A model generated the notes under the pieces. The model was given only the letters and a program-made list of their open reading frames with translations, was not told where the DNA came from and searched no databases. The position numbers and the translations under genes are program-made. From Streptomyces cavernae (lineage in GTDB: Bacteria; Actinomycetota; Actinomycetes; Streptomycetales; Streptomycetaceae): a stretch of 64,000 nt of DNA. The stretch lies in assembly GCF_004023625.1 (NCBI RefSeq), contig NZ_ML137708.1, positions 343,262 to 407,261 of the forward strand. The letters run 5' to 3'. Positions 25,102-34,160 of the stretch are shown here, one piece after another. Positions within the stretch are counted from its first letter, which is position 1. Each line of letters opens with the position of its first letter.

Positions 25102-28100
25102 GTCCGGGCCTCCGTTCCCGTCGTCTCGGTGATGCCGGCACGCCTGCGGTACTCGGCGACCAGCCGGGGCAGGGCGGGGCCGCGGGGACGGCGGCCGGGC
25201 CGGATGTCGGCGGTGAACGCCTTGTCCTCCTGGATGTGGGCGTTGGGGTCGAGCGCGATGGCGACCAGCTCGTTGGCCGCGTCGCCGGTGGCCAGACCGT
25301 TGGGGCCCCAGTGGTACGGCAGGCCGATCTGGTGCAGGACGCGCCCCTGCACGTGCAGCGGCGGGATCCGGTCGGTGATCAGCACCCGCGCCTCGACGGC
25401 ACCCCGGGCGGTGATGATGGTGGCCCAGCCGCCGTGCGTGAGACCGCGCTCGCCGGCGAGCTCCGGGGAGATTTCGCAGAAGAACTCCGGCTGCAACTCG
25501 GACAGGTACTCCGACCAGCGGCTCATGCCACCCGCGGTGAAGTGCTCCGTCAGCCGGTACGTCGTCACCACGTACGGGTAGATGTCCGCGCCCTTCTCGT
25601 CGCCGCTCGGGTGGTAGCGGTTGCCCTCGCGCGGCAGCAACTGCCGTACCGGCGAGCGTGGCGTGGACGGGTACAGGGCGTTGACGAACGGCGAATCCTG
25701 CGGCTCGTAGTGCGTGGGCAGCGGACCGTCCTCCAGGCCGGCCGGTGCGTACAGCCAGCCCTTGCCGTCGGCCTGCATGATGAACGGGTCGTCGCCGCGC
25801 AGCGCGTCGGGGCCTTCGGCGTCCTCGGGGGGTACGAAGTCGGGGGCGCGGTCCGCCACGAAGTCGGGGACGTCGTGGCCCGTCCACTTCCCCTGTTCCG
25901 GTTCCCACCAGACGTAGGCCTTGCGGGGGCTCCAGGGGGTGCCGTCGGGTGCCGCGGAGGCCCGGTTGTAGAGGATGCGGCGGTTGGCGGGCCAGGCCCA
26001 GGCCCACTCGGAGGCCACCCAGTCCTGCTCCCACTGTGGTTTCTTGCGGGCGGCCTGGTTGACGCCGTCGGCGTAGATCCCGCAGTAGATCCAGCAGCCG
26101 CACCGCGTGGAGCCGTCGTCCTTGAGCTGGGTCGAGCCGCTGAGCGGGCCGCCGTCCGGGCCGTGGCCGTTGATCTCGGCGAGCACGGCGTCCGCGACGG
26201 GTTCCGCGAGCGGTCCGCTGACCGGGTAGTTCCAGGCCAGGTCCTGGACGGGGCGGTCCATCGGGTCGGTGGAGGCCGCCAGCTTCGCCTTGATGCGCCG
26301 GCCCAGGTGGTACATGAACCACAGGTCGCTGCGGGCATCGCCCTCGGGTTCGACGGCCGCGTAGTGCCACTGCACCCAGCGGTTGGTGTTGGTGAAGGAG
26401 CCGGACTTCTCGGTGTGCGCGGCGGCCGGGAAGAAGAACACCTCGGTGCCGATGTCCTCGGTGCGCAATTCGCCCGTGTCGATCTCGGGTCCGTCCTTCC
26501 ACCAGGTCGCCGACTCGATGAGGGAGAAGTCGCGGACGACCAGCCAGTCGAGGTTGGCCATGCCGAGGCGTTGCAGACGGGTGTCGGCGGAGCCGACGGC
26601 CGGGTTCTCCCCCATCAGGAAGTAGCCCTTGCAGACGCCGTCGAGCTGGGCCAGCACCGTTTCGTAGTGGGCGTGGGAGCCGGTCAGGCGCGGCAGGTGG
26701 TCGAAGCAGAAGTCGTTCTCGGGGGTGGCCGCGTCGCCGTAGTAGGCCTTGAGCAGGCTGACGAAGTAGGCGCGCATGTTGCCCCAGAAACCCTTCTCCG
26801 TACGGCCTGCCGTGATGAAGGAGTCGAGGTCCTCGTGCGCGTGGGCGTGCGGCATCGGGAGATAGCCGGGCAGCAGGTTGTACAGGGTGGGGATGTCGCT
26901 GGAGCCCTGGATGGAGGCGTGGCCGCGCAGCGCCTGGATGCCGCCGCCGGGTCGGCCGATGTTGCCGAGCAGCAGTTGGAGGACGCTCGCTGCGCGGATG
27001 AACTGGGAGCCCGTGGAGTGCTGCGTCCAGCCGACCGCGTAGGCGAAGGCGCTGGTGCGGTCAGGGCCGGAGTTCTCGGTCAGGTCCTCGCAGACGCGCA
27101 GGAAGGTGTCCTGCGGGATGCCGCAGATCTCCTCGACCTTCTCGGGTGTGTAGCGGGAGTAGTGGCGCCTGAGGACCTGGTAGACGCAGCGCGGGTGTTG
27201 CAGGGTCTCGTCGCGGGCGGGGGCGCGGGGTGCGCGGGCGCCGCCGGAGCCATGGGTCTCGGCCATGCCCGACCCCTTCGTCCGCCGGTTGACGTCGGCC
27301 TGGTCCTCCACCCGGCGCTCGTACCGCTCGTCCGGATCGCCGGTGGGCTGCTGCACCTCGGCGCCCTCGTACTGCCAGCTGACCGGGTCGTAGTGGCGCT
27401 GTTCCTCGTCGAGTCCGGAGAAGACGCCGTCGAGGTCCTCGGTGTCCCGGAAGTGCTCGCTGACGAGGGTGGCGGCGTTGGTGTACTTCAGCACGTACTC
27501 GCGGAAGTCCTTCTCGTTCGTCAGGACGTGGTTGATGATCCCGCCGAGGAAGGCGATGTCGGTGCCCGCGCGGATGGGGACGTACAGGTCGGCGAGGGCG
27601 CTGGTGCGGGTGAAACGGGGGTCGACGTGGATAATCCGGGCGCCCCGTGCCTTGGCCTCCATCACCCACTGGAAGCCGACCGGGTGGCACTCGGCGTAGT
27701 TGGACCCCTGGATGACGATGCAGTCGGAGTGCTGAAGGTCCTGCATGAACGTGGTGGCGCCGCCGCGGCCGAAGGACGTGCCGAGGCCGACGACGCTGGC
27801 GCTGTGGCAGACCCGGGCCTGGTTCTCCACCTGGACCACGCCGAGCCCCGTCAGCAGCTTCTTGATCAGGTAGTTCTCCTCGTTGTCGAGGGTGGCGCCG
27901 CCGAGACTGGCGATACCGAGGGTACGGGCCGTGCGCAGCCCGTCCCGCTCCCACTCCCAGGTCCTGCGCCGGGTCTCGATCACCCGGTCGGCGACCATGT
28001 CCATGGCCGTGTCCAGGTCGAGCGGCTCCCAGTCCGTGCCGTGGGGGCGCCGGTAGAGGACCTGGTGGCGGCGGGCCGGTCCGGTGGTGAGCTGCAGCGT

Positions 28101-28373
28101 CGCCGAGCCCTTCGGGCACAGGCGGCCCCTGCTGACCGGCGAGGCCGGGTCGCCCTCGATCTGGACGACCTTGTCGTTCTTGACGTACACCTGCTGTCCA
28201 CAGCCGACCGCGCAGTACGGGCAGATGGACGACGTCACCCTGTCGGCGGTGTCGGTGCGGGGGCGCAGTTGCTCCGTGTGCCGTGAGGTGGCGGCACTGG
28301 CGCGGCCCGAGGGGTCGCTTCCGGTCAGCTGTCGGTAGACGGGCCAGCGGCGGACCCGGTCGGCCAGACCCAC
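25098..28373 (-). CDS. Molybdopterin oxidoreductase, formate dehydrogenase-like catalytic subunit
   Basis: This 1091-residue catalytic subunit has an N-terminal 4Fe-4S ligand set (CPYCAVGCGQ and GRLCPKG). The active-site Cys is in ARVCHSASVVGLGTSFGRGG (about residue 189), where E. coli formate dehydrogenases carry selenocysteine. Further motifs include GSNYAECHPV, HVDPRFTRTSA and the C-terminal bis-MGD dinucleotide domain. No Tat twin-arginine signal is visible, so it probably faces the cytoplasm. The GTG start is chosen because GAGGGAGA lies seven bases upstream; an ATG 29 codons earlier (28460) is the alternative. It is the first gene of a three-gene operon. Confidence 0.88.
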   Translation of the reverse strand: MGLADRVRRWPVYRQLTGSDPSGRASAATSRHTEQLRPRTDTADRVTSSICPYCAVGCGQQVYVKNDKVVQIEGDPASPVSRGRLCPKGSATLQLTTGPARRHQVLYRRPHGTDWEPLDLDTAMDMVADRVIETRRRTWEWERDGLRTARTLGIASLGGATLDNEENYLIKKLLTGLGVVQVENQARVCHSASVVGLGTSFGRGGATTFMQDLQHSDCIVIQGSNYAECHPVGFQWVMEAKARGARIIHVDPRFTRTSALADLYVPIRAGTDIAFLGGIINHVLTNEKDFREYVLKYTNAATLVSEHFRDTEDLDGVFSGLDEEQRHYDPVSWQYEGAEVQQPTGDPDERYERRVEDQADVNRRTKGSGMAETHGSGGARAPRAPARDETLQHPRCVYQVLRRHYSRYTPEKVEEICGIPQDTFLRVCEDLTENSGPDRTSAFAYAVGWTQHSTGSQFIRAASVLQLLLGNIGRPGGGIQALRGHASIQGSSDIPTLYNLLPGYLPMPHAHAHEDLDSFITAGRTEKGFWGNMRAYFVSLLKAYYGDAATPENDFCFDHLPRLTGSHAHYETVLAQLDGVCKGYFLMGENPAVGSADTRLQRLGMANLDWLVVRDFSLIESATWWKDGPEIDTGELRTEDIGTEVFFFPAAAHTEKSGSFTNTNRWVQWHYAAVEPEGDARSDLWFMYHLGRRIKAKLAASTDPMDRPVQDLAWNYPVSGPLAEPVADAVLAEINGHGPDGGPLSGSTQLKDDGSTRCGCWIYCGIYADGVNQAARKKPQWEQDWVASEWAWAWPANRRILYNRASAAPDGTPWSPRKAYVWWEPEQGKWTGHDVPDFVADRAPDFVPPEDAEGPDALRGDDPFIMQADGKGWLYAPAGLEDGPLPTHYEPQDSPFVNALYPSTPRSPVRQLLPREGNRYHPSGDEKGADIYPYVVTTYRLTEHFTAGGMSRWSEYLSELQPEFFCEISPELAGERGLTHGGWATIITARGAVEARVLITDRIPPLHVQGRVLHQIGLPYHWGPNGLATGDAANELVAIALDPNAHIQEDKAFTADIRPGRRPRGPALPRLVAEYRRRAGITETTGTEART

Positions 28374-28487
28374 GTCTGTGTCTCCCTCTTGTGAGGCGGT
28401 TCGCCGACCGGGCGCGGTGTCGGTACCGAGACGTCGAACGCGCCCCTGCGGCTCACTCACCGGTTGTTATGCGGCACACGTGCCGGA

Positions 28488-28727
28488 TCAGTCGGGGGAC
28501 TCCTCCGGCCCCGGGTGCTCGGGGTGGACGGTGCCGGTGCGGGGTGCTGTTCCCTGCTTGCCGGAGCCCGCCTCGTCGGTGTCGGGGACGTCCTCGTCGA
28601 TACCGGCCGCGGTCTCGGCGGGAGAAACCTCCCAGGGGTCCTCCCCGGCGTCGGTCTGCTGGTCGGGCAGGTCCCGGGGGACCGGGTCCGGATGCTCGCC
28701 GGGACCCTCCAGCCGGTGATCGTTCAC
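28488..28727 (-). CDS. Small acidic hypothetical protein (79 aa)
   Basis: A 79-residue, Pro/Glu/Asp-rich, probably disordered protein (GPGEHPDPVPRDLPDQQTDA near the start). A GTG start eight bases after AAGGAGGG supports translation. It precedes the formate dehydrogenase operon on the same strand by about 115 bp. No family was recognised. Confidence 0.65.
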   Translation of the reverse strand: MNDHRLEGPGEHPDPVPRDLPDQQTDAGEDPWEVSPAETAAGIDEDVPDTDEAGSGKQGTAPRTGTVHPEHPGPEESPD

Positions 28728-28834
28728 GGCCGTTCCCTCCTTAGTCCGTCTTCATCCTTCCGCAGGTCACCCGCGCGCGCGAACGCACCGCCGGTCCTCC
28801 CGTCCGGGCCAGGCCGCGGGTACCTCGGGCGGGA

Positions 28835-28948
28835 TCGGTGAAACCTCGGGGGCGCGGCCAGCGGGAGCGACGGCACCGATCGGTAAAACCATTGGTCCTG
28901 CCGGTCCCCCACTATGTACATTCGGTAAAAACCTAGGAGCCCTAGGTT
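28835..28948. promoter_or_regulatory. Promoter region of FBP gene with direct repeats and a palindrome
   Basis: Three direct repeats of TCGGTRAAAACC type (28835-28845, 28880-28890, 28922-28933; about 42-45 bp apart) and an inverted repeat AACCTAGG-AGC-CCTAGGTT (28930-28948) lie just before the FBP gene. The palindrome is 8+8 bp and perfect. The binding protein is unknown. Confidence 0.45.
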
Positions 28949-28977
28949 GTGCACGCCAACAGTTTTCAGGAGACCCC

Positions 28978-29475
28978 GTGCGACCCCTCACCGAGCAGGA
29001 CATCCGCGGCTCGTTCATCAACTGCTCCAAGGGAGAGGCCAAACGACTGGCGATCCCTCGCGATCTGGCCGAACGCCCCTGGGACGACCTGGACTTCCTC
29101 GGCTGGCGCGATCCCGGGGCGCTCGATCGCAGCTATCTCGTCACCGAGCAGGACGACGGCGGGCTCGTGGGCGTGGCGCTGCGCTTCCCGTCCTCACGGC
29201 GGGGGCTGCTGCACCGCAGCATGTGTTCGCTGTGCCTGACGACCCATCCGGGCAGCGGCGTCTCGCTGATGACGGCCCGCAAGGCCGGCGCGGCCGGGCG
29301 CGAGGGCAACTCCGTCGGCGTCTACATGTGCACCGACCTCGCCTGTTCCCTCTACGTCCGCGGGAAGAGTGTCCCCAAGGTCGGAGGCCGGTTCGAGGAG
29401 AGTCTCACGCTGGAGGAGCAGATCACGCGGACGGTCCGCAACCTTTCCTCCTTCCTCGACAAGCTCCGCACCTGA
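28978..29475 (+). CDS. FBP-domain (fibronectin-binding-like) protein
   Basis: This 165-residue protein starts at a GTG after CAGGAGA. It has the actinobacterial FBP C-terminal-like domain, with RPLTEQDIRGSFINCSKGEA at the start, a four-cysteine centre (MCSLCLTTH and MCTDLACSLYV) and a helical end (SLTLEEQITRTVRNLSSFL). The two CxxC-like pairs suggest a zinc-binding treble-clef fold, as in elongation factor G-binding proteins of this family. A fusidic-acid or ribosome role is known only for distant FusB-type members. Confidence 0.82.
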   Translation: MRPLTEQDIRGSFINCSKGEAKRLAIPRDLAERPWDDLDFLGWRDPGALDRSYLVTEQDDGGLVGVALRFPSSRRGLLHRSMCSLCLTTHPGSGVSLMTARKAGAAGREGNSVGVYMCTDLACSLYVRGKSVPKVGGRFEESLTLEEQITRTVRNLSSFLDKLRT

Positions 29476-29533
29476 GCGCCCGGTGGCCAACCCGGACGTT
29501 CAACGCGTCCGGGGAGGGGGGACACGCCCAGGG

Positions 29534-30913
29534 ATGCGAGTGTTACGTGGCGCGTGGAGCGATGCCAACGCGCGATTTGTGAAGTTCCGCGACGAACCCG
29601 TCGTCGTCCAGTCCGTCCGGTCGGCGGTGGCCGCGACGATCGCGTATGTGATCGCGCTGCGGCTCAGTCCGGGGCCCGCACCGCTGACCGCTCCCCTCAC
29701 CGCACTCCTGGTCGTGCAGGTCACCCTCTACTCGACGCTCACCACCGGCATCCGCCGGGTGAACTCCGTGGTCGCCGGGGTGGTCCTCGCCATCGGCTTC
29801 AGCGTCCTGGTGGGCCTGACCTGGTGGAGCCTGGCGCTTCTCATCCTTGCCTCGCTGGCCCTCGGGCATCTGGTGCGGGTCAGCGAGTTCGTACCCGAGG
29901 TGGCGATCAGCGCCATGCTGGTGCTCGGCGTCACCCGGGTCGGGGACACCGCCTGGGCTCGTGTGCTGGAGACGTTGATCGGCGCCGTGGTCGGCCTCGG
30001 CTTCAATCTGCTGTTCGCGCCGCCGGTATGGGTCGGCGCGGCCGGCCAGTCCATCGAGGAACTGGCGCGCCGGATGCGGCAACTGATGCTGCGCGTCGGC
30101 GAGGAGGCCGCCGGACGCATTCCCCTGGCGCAGGCCACGGCCCGCCTGTACGAGGCGCGCCTGCTGGATCACGAGATCGTGCGGGTGGACGCGTCCCTGC
30201 GGCAGGCCGAGGACAGCCTGAGGCTCAATCCCCGGGTCCGTGACGGTCTGCTGCACCGCATCGTCCTGCGTACCGGCCTCGACACCCTGGAGATCTGCAC
30301 GGTCGTCCTGCGGGTGATCGCCCGCTCCCTGGCCGATCTGGCGAAACAGCGCGACCCCGAGCCGCTGTTCCGAGCCGAGACCGGGGCGGCCCTGGAGCAG
30401 TTGCTGTCCGAGATCGCCGACGCCGTCGTCAGCTTCGCCGTCCTGGTCACCACCGATGTCAGCCACAGCGCCGAGTCCGCGGAGGCCCGGCTGACCGCGG
30501 AGCTCAACACGGCCAACGCCACCCGCGACAAGCTGGCCCGGCTGCTGTTCGACGACACACGGCGGGACGCCCGTCACTGGCAACTGCACGGCGCGGTCCT
30601 GACCGAGGTCAACCGCATCCTGGACGAGCTCGACACGGAGCACCGCTCACGGCGGCTGCTCGAGGAACTGGACCGCTGCACCCGCGAACAGCACGACCGC
30701 GGCTCGCTCCTCCGGAGGAGGCCGCGGAACCGACGGACCCCGCAGAGCCCGCGAAACCCGCAGAGCCCGCGAAACCGGCGGAATCCGCGGAACCCGCGGA
30801 ATCCGCGGAACCCGCGGAACCCGCGGAACCCGCGGAACCCGCGGAACCCGCGGAACCCGCGGAACCGGCGGAACTCGCGGAACCGGCTTGATGGCTCGGA
30901 ACGTTCTATGTGA
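29534..30913 (+). CDS. FUSC/aromatic acid exporter-like membrane protein with shifted C-terminal repeat tail
   Basis: This 459-residue protein has an N-terminal membrane domain of about six helices ([37 protein letters not shown]) like the FUSC/ArAE family of aromatic acid exporters, then a helical cytoplasmic domain (about 150-390). From about residue 394 the reading frame becomes Arg/Asn/Pro-rich. The same DNA in the next frame encodes regular Glu-Pro-Ala triplets ending at a TGA at 30889-30891. This suggests a one-base loss near 30705-30715 (CTCCTCCGGAGGAG), so the native C-terminus is probably an EPA tail. Confidence 0.8.
   Translation: MRVLRGAWSDANARFVKFRDEPVVVQSVRSAVAATIAYVIALRLSPGPAPLTAPLTALLVVQVTLYSTLTTGIRRVNSVVAGVVLAIGFSVLVGLTWWSLALLILASLALGHLVRVSEFVPEVAISAMLVLGVTRVGDTAWARVLETLIGAVVGLGFNLLFAPPVWVGAAGQSIEELARRMRQLMLRVGEEAAGRIPLAQATARLYEARLLDHEIVRVDASLRQAEDSLRLNPRVRDGLLHRIVLRTGLDTLEICTVVLRVIARSLADLAKQRDPEPLFRAETGAALEQLLSEIADAVVSFAVLVTTDVSHSAESAEARLTAELNTANATRDKLARLLFDDTRRDARHWQLHGAVLTEVNRILDELDTEHRSRRLLEELDRCTREQHDRGSLLRRRPRNRRTPQSPRNPQSPRNRRNPRNPRNPRNPRNPRNPRNPRNPRNPRNRRNSRNRLDGSERSM
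30715..30888 (+). repeat. 9-bp tandem repeat array encoding Glu-Pro-Ala triplets
   Basis: About 15 or more copies of GCGGAACCC with minor variants (GAA/AAA, CCC/TCC). In the frame starting at 30715 it reads (E/K)-(P/S)-A triplets; in the annotated frame it reads R-N-P. Slippage here could change tail length. Confidence 0.9.
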
Positions 30914-30942
30914 CGACGAACGACCAAAGGGGGAGCCGCGAA

Positions 30943-31939
30943 ATGGCCGAGGAAACCGTGCGGATCGACGGGAACGCCCTGCGGCTGCCCGGCGGGGTGC
31001 AGGTGCGCTTCATCCGGACGCTGAGGCTGCCGGAGAGCGGTACGCACCCGCTGCCACCGGGACTCGGCGAGTTCCCGGTGCGTCGGGTCGAGGACTACCC
31101 GGACACGGTGCCGGAGGAGTGGCGGGCGCGTGGTGGGGTGATGCTGCCGGTCTATCTGCGCGAGGCGATGTGGCTGAGCTTCGCCGGTACGTCGGAACCG
31201 GCCGCGCTGCAGGTGGGTGTGGGCAAGGTGTGCGCGGTGTCGGGCAAGCCGTGGAGTTCCCGGCTGTCCCGGAAGCCGCAGAACTACCTGGTGCTCCCCC
31301 GTCAGCCGTGGCTGGACGGGATCAACTCGGGGCGGGGCACGGTCCGTCAGTTCGTGGCGGTTCCGCTCGGACTGGGCGCCACGGTCGAGGGACAGGTCAC
31401 CGGCGAAGAGGTCTGGGGCGGCGGGCGGGTTGGGCGGACCTGGCTTTGGGGGGGCAATGCCCGCCGCGCCGCCTTCGATGGCTCCGCCGCCCGCGCCGGG
31501 AGGGGCCCCGATGCCCGTGGCCGCGCCGGCCGGAGGGCCGCCTCGGCAGCGGGCCGCCGCCGCGATGGGGCTGGGGGTCGGCGGGTCCATGCGGCAGGAG
31601 GTGTACAAGGACGACCGGCCGCTCAAGGACTGGTCCATGGAGCCGACGGGCCGGGTCTTCGTGCATCTGGTGACGCCGCCGGAGTGGCGGCGCATCACGG
31701 GTGAGCCGGCGCCGCCCTCGCCCGTGGACCGCGCCGCGTACACGGCGGCCGGGCTGCCGTGGTTCGACTACTACGACGAGGACGCCCGGGATCTCGCCCC
31801 GACGGACGAGCTGGGAGCGGTCAAGCCGGTCGGGGACTGGATCGGCGACGACCACGAACCCTGGGTGGAGCCGGCGGCGGGGCAGGTGAAGCCGCTCGGG
31901 GACGCGGCGGGGAAGCCCGTGGCGGACGGGGACTGGTAA
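30943..31939 (+). pseudogene. Conserved hypothetical gene with apparent internal frameshift
   Basis: The first frame (start 30943, AAAGGGGGAG upstream) encodes a conserved bacterial protein: [56 protein letters not shown] and GQVTGEEVWGG (about residue 161). From about 31415 the homologous reading continues in another frame as GPGFGGAMPAAPPSMAPPP, then MRQEVYKDDRPLKDW, GRVFVHLVTPPEWRRITG and LPWFDYYDEDARDLAP to the TAA at 31937. The change is equivalent to one extra base in a G-rich stretch that includes a run of seven G. In relatives, as I recall them, a further segment lies here, so a deletion is possible. Function is unknown. Confidence 0.65.
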
Positions 31940-31963
31940 TCCCCCGCCGGGCGCGGCCGGCAC

Positions 31964-32063
31964 ACGCGGTTTGCGTCGCCCACTGATCACGCGGTTCGCG
32001 TCGCCCACTGATCACGCGGTTCGCGTCGCCCACTGATCACGCGGTTTGCGTCGCCCCCTGATC
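31964..32063. repeat. 25-bp tandem repeat x4
   Basis: Four head-to-tail units of ACGCGGTTCGCGTCGCCCAC plus TGATC between the frameshifted gene and the lactonase gene; each unit ends in a TGATC(A) site. Confidence 0.92.
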
Positions 32064-32083
32064 GCGCGTCAAGGTGGCCGTCC

Positions 32084-33358
32084 ATGGCAGGCGAGGACGA
32101 CCGGGGTGCGTGTATGCGTTGTGGTGCGGAACGGACGGCGGGCCGGGGTGGGCTCAGTCGGCGCGGGTTCGTCGGGGCGATGGCCCTCGGCGCCGTACTG
32201 CCGGACTGTGCCGGGTCCGGGGACGGGTCCGCGGACGTACCCGACCGTGCTTCCGGGAGCGAGGCCCCGGTCACCGACGCACCGGTGACCGAGGCCCCCG
32301 CCACCGGGGCCCCGAGCGGTTCGCCGAGCGGCCCCCGGGACCTCTACCTCGGTACGTACACCTCCGCGGACGGCGGCGGCCGCGGCATTGCGAGGGCCAC
32401 CTACGATCCGGCGTCCGGCACGATCAAGGGCCGGGGCACCATCGGTGGCGTCGGCGACCCCTCGTTCCTCGCCGTGCATCCGTCGGGGCACACCCTGTAC
32501 GCCGTGAACGAGCGCGAGGCGGGAGCGGTGACCGCCGTGCGGCTCGGGTCGGACGAGGTGCTGGGGAGCCGGTCCACGGGGGGTGGCGCGCCCTGTCATC
32601 TGTCCGTGCATCCGAGTGGGCGTTGGCTGCTGAGCGCCAACTACGGGTCCGGGAGCGTCGCCGTCCATCCGATCGAGGATTCGGGCGCCCTCGGGGAGCG
32701 CACGGATTTGGTGACGCATTCCCGTCCGGCGCCCGGTCCGGGGCAGGACGGGCCGCATGCCCATCAGATCATCACCAGCCCGGACGGGGGGCATGTGCTC
32801 GCCGTCGACCTGGGCACCGACACCGTCTACACCTACCGGCTCGACGAACGGCGGGGCACGCTGCGACCGGTCTCACGGGCGCGGGCCGCGGCGGGTTCCG
32901 GGCCCCGGCAGCTCACCTTCCACCCCCGGGGAAGGTTCGGCTACGTGGCCAACGAGGTGGGCAACACGGTGACGGTCGCCGCGTACGACCCGGACAGCGG
33001 GCGGCTCGAACTCGGTGCGCCGCAGCCGACGGGGACCAGGGTGAAGCCCAGCTATCCCGCGCAGTTCGCGGTGACGCCCGACGGCGCGTACGCCTATCTG
33101 GCCAATCGGGGGGACAACAGCGTGACGCGCTACGCCGTCGAGGCGGACGGCGCCCGGCTGCGGCTGCTCGACACTGTCGCCGTGCGGGGCGACTGGCCGC
33201 GGCACCTCACGCTGTCACCGGACGGGAAGCTGCTCCTCGCGTCGAACCAGAAGTCGGGGACGGTGAGCGTCTTCCACGTCGACGGGGCGAGTGGCCGGCT
33301 GCGGCTCGCGGGTGAGCCGTTCGCCTCACCGGTCGCGGTCTGTGCGCTGCCGCTGTAG
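32084..33358 (+). CDS. Exported lactonase (beta-propeller, 6-phosphogluconolactonase-like)
   Basis: This 424-residue protein has a twin-arginine export signal (LSRRGFVGAMALGAVLPDC). A Cys follows the hydrophobic part and may make it a lipoprotein. A Ser/Pro/Thr linker (about 50-85) leads to a seven-bladed propeller of the YkgB/lactonase family, with repeated VHPSGHTLYAVNE, VHPSGRWLLSANYGSGS, HQIITSPDGGHVLAVDLGTD and TLSPDGKLLLASNQ blades. The family contains 6-phosphogluconolactonases, but exported members have no known substrate. The stop overlaps the convergent DUF2470 gene by 33 bp. Confidence 0.85.
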   Translation: MAGEDDRGACMRCGAERTAGRGGLSRRGFVGAMALGAVLPDCAGSGDGSADVPDRASGSEAPVTDAPVTEAPATGAPSGSPSGPRDLYLGTYTSADGGGRGIARATYDPASGTIKGRGTIGGVGDPSFLAVHPSGHTLYAVNEREAGAVTAVRLGSDEVLGSRSTGGGAPCHLSVHPSGRWLLSANYGSGSVAVHPIEDSGALGERTDLVTHSRPAPGPGQDGPHAHQIITSPDGGHVLAVDLGTDTVYTYRLDERRGTLRPVSRARAAAGSGPRQLTFHPRGRFGYVANEVGNTVTVAAYDPDSGRLELGAPQPTGTRVKPSYPAQFAVTPDGAYAYLANRGDNSVTRYAVEADGARLRLLDTVAVRGDWPRHLTLSPDGKLLLASNQKSGTVSVFHVDGASGRLRLAGEPFASPVAVCALPL

Positions 33359-34051
33359 CGGTCGCGGGCACGAGGCGGCGCTCGCCTGGGCGAGCAGGAC
33401 GTGCATGCGTTCGGTGAGCTGCGCCATGTCGTCGGCGGGGCGGTGGAAGGGCAGTCGTACGTCGCCGTGGCCGCGGGCGCGTTCGATGCGCAGGGTGAGC
33501 CCGTGCCGGTCGACGGCGAGCGGCTGGACGCGTACGGCGCCGTGCAGGCTGTCGTGCTCGACGAGGCGGGTGAGCCGCTCGACGGCGTCGGGGTGGGCGT
33601 CGGCGAGGTGGCTCAGCAGCCGGGCCTCGGCGGTGGCCAGCGGGTCGGGTGTGGCGGTGGCGAACTCGTCGAGGTCGAGGACGACGGCGCCGGAGGGCTG
33701 CTTGAGGACGACGCGCGTCGCGTGGAACGTCAGGTGTCCGGTCTCGACGGAGAACCAGCCGGCGAGCCAGAGCCGGGCGCGGATCCGGGACCGTACGGGC
33801 ACGGGTGCGACATCGGCGAACTCGACCACGGCGGTGGGCTCCCCGCGTGGCGCGCAGAGCGCGGCGGTGGAGAGCGCGCTGTCCTCGGGCAGGCGCAGCA
33901 GCACCCGGCCGTCGTCCGCGACGGTGTGGGCGCCGACGAACTCCTCGCGTCCGGTCGATGCGGTGACCGCGCAGGACCAGGCGGCGGCGAGCACGGAGCG
34001 AGCCCGTTCGACCGCGGAGGGCGCGGCCGTCCAGGTGTGATGGACACCCAT
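33326..34051 (-). CDS. DUF2470 domain protein, iron-regulated
   Basis: This 241-residue protein resembles DUF2470/HugZ-like proteins: an N-terminal flavin/heme-binding-like split barrel (VLLRLPEDSALSTAALCAPRGEPTAVVEFADVAP, HLTFHATRVVLKQPSGAVVLDLDEF) and a C-terminal DUF2470 helix pair (ALRVEHLTRLVEH-like, FHRPADDMAQLTERMHVLL). Such proteins are linked to heme degradation and iron handling. A 19-bp iron box lies 13 bp upstream of the start, so it is probably repressed by a DtxR/IdeR-type regulator when iron is ample. It converges on the lactonase. Confidence 0.85.
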   Translation of the reverse strand: MGVHHTWTAAPSAVERARSVLAAAWSCAVTASTGREEFVGAHTVADDGRVLLRLPEDSALSTAALCAPRGEPTAVVEFADVAPVPVRSRIRARLWLAGWFSVETGHLTFHATRVVLKQPSGAVVLDLDEFATATPDPLATAEARLLSHLADAHPDAVERLTRLVEHDSLHGAVRVQPLAVDRHGLTLRIERARGHGDVRLPFHRPADDMAQLTERMHVLLAQASAASCPRPLQRQRTDRDR

Positions 34052-34063
34052 CCCTAACCTCCC

Positions 34064-34082
34064 TTAGGTAAGCCTTGCCTAA
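34064..34082. promoter_or_regulatory. DtxR/DmdR-type iron box
   Basis: TTAGGTAAGCCTTGCCTAA is palindromic except for one pair and matches the actinobacterial iron-box consensus (TTAGGTTAGG-type arms). It sits 13 bp before the DUF2470 start on the minus strand, overlapping the expected promoter. Confidence 0.75.
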
Positions 34083-34160
34083 CTTATCGGAGATCGCGGC
34101 GCGCGCCAACCGCATCAGGCGATCGATTCACAGACGGATTCACAGCCGTGAAAGCCATGC

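Noticed and set aside
27980..28201. Search for a selenocysteine TGA in the formate dehydrogenase gene
   Set aside because: The active-site codon position encodes Cys (ARVCHS) and no in-frame TGA occurs; a selenoprotein is not supported.
25236..28286. 1016-residue plus-strand frame antisense to the formate dehydrogenase subunit
   Set aside because: The opposite strand encodes a clear molybdopterin oxidoreductase with all motifs; the long frame is a result of codon-position GC bias.
33326..33358. Overlap of lactonase and DUF2470 genes considered as a misannotated end
   Set aside because: Both stops are intact in well-supported frames on opposite strands; short convergent overlaps are common here (also 36386-36424).
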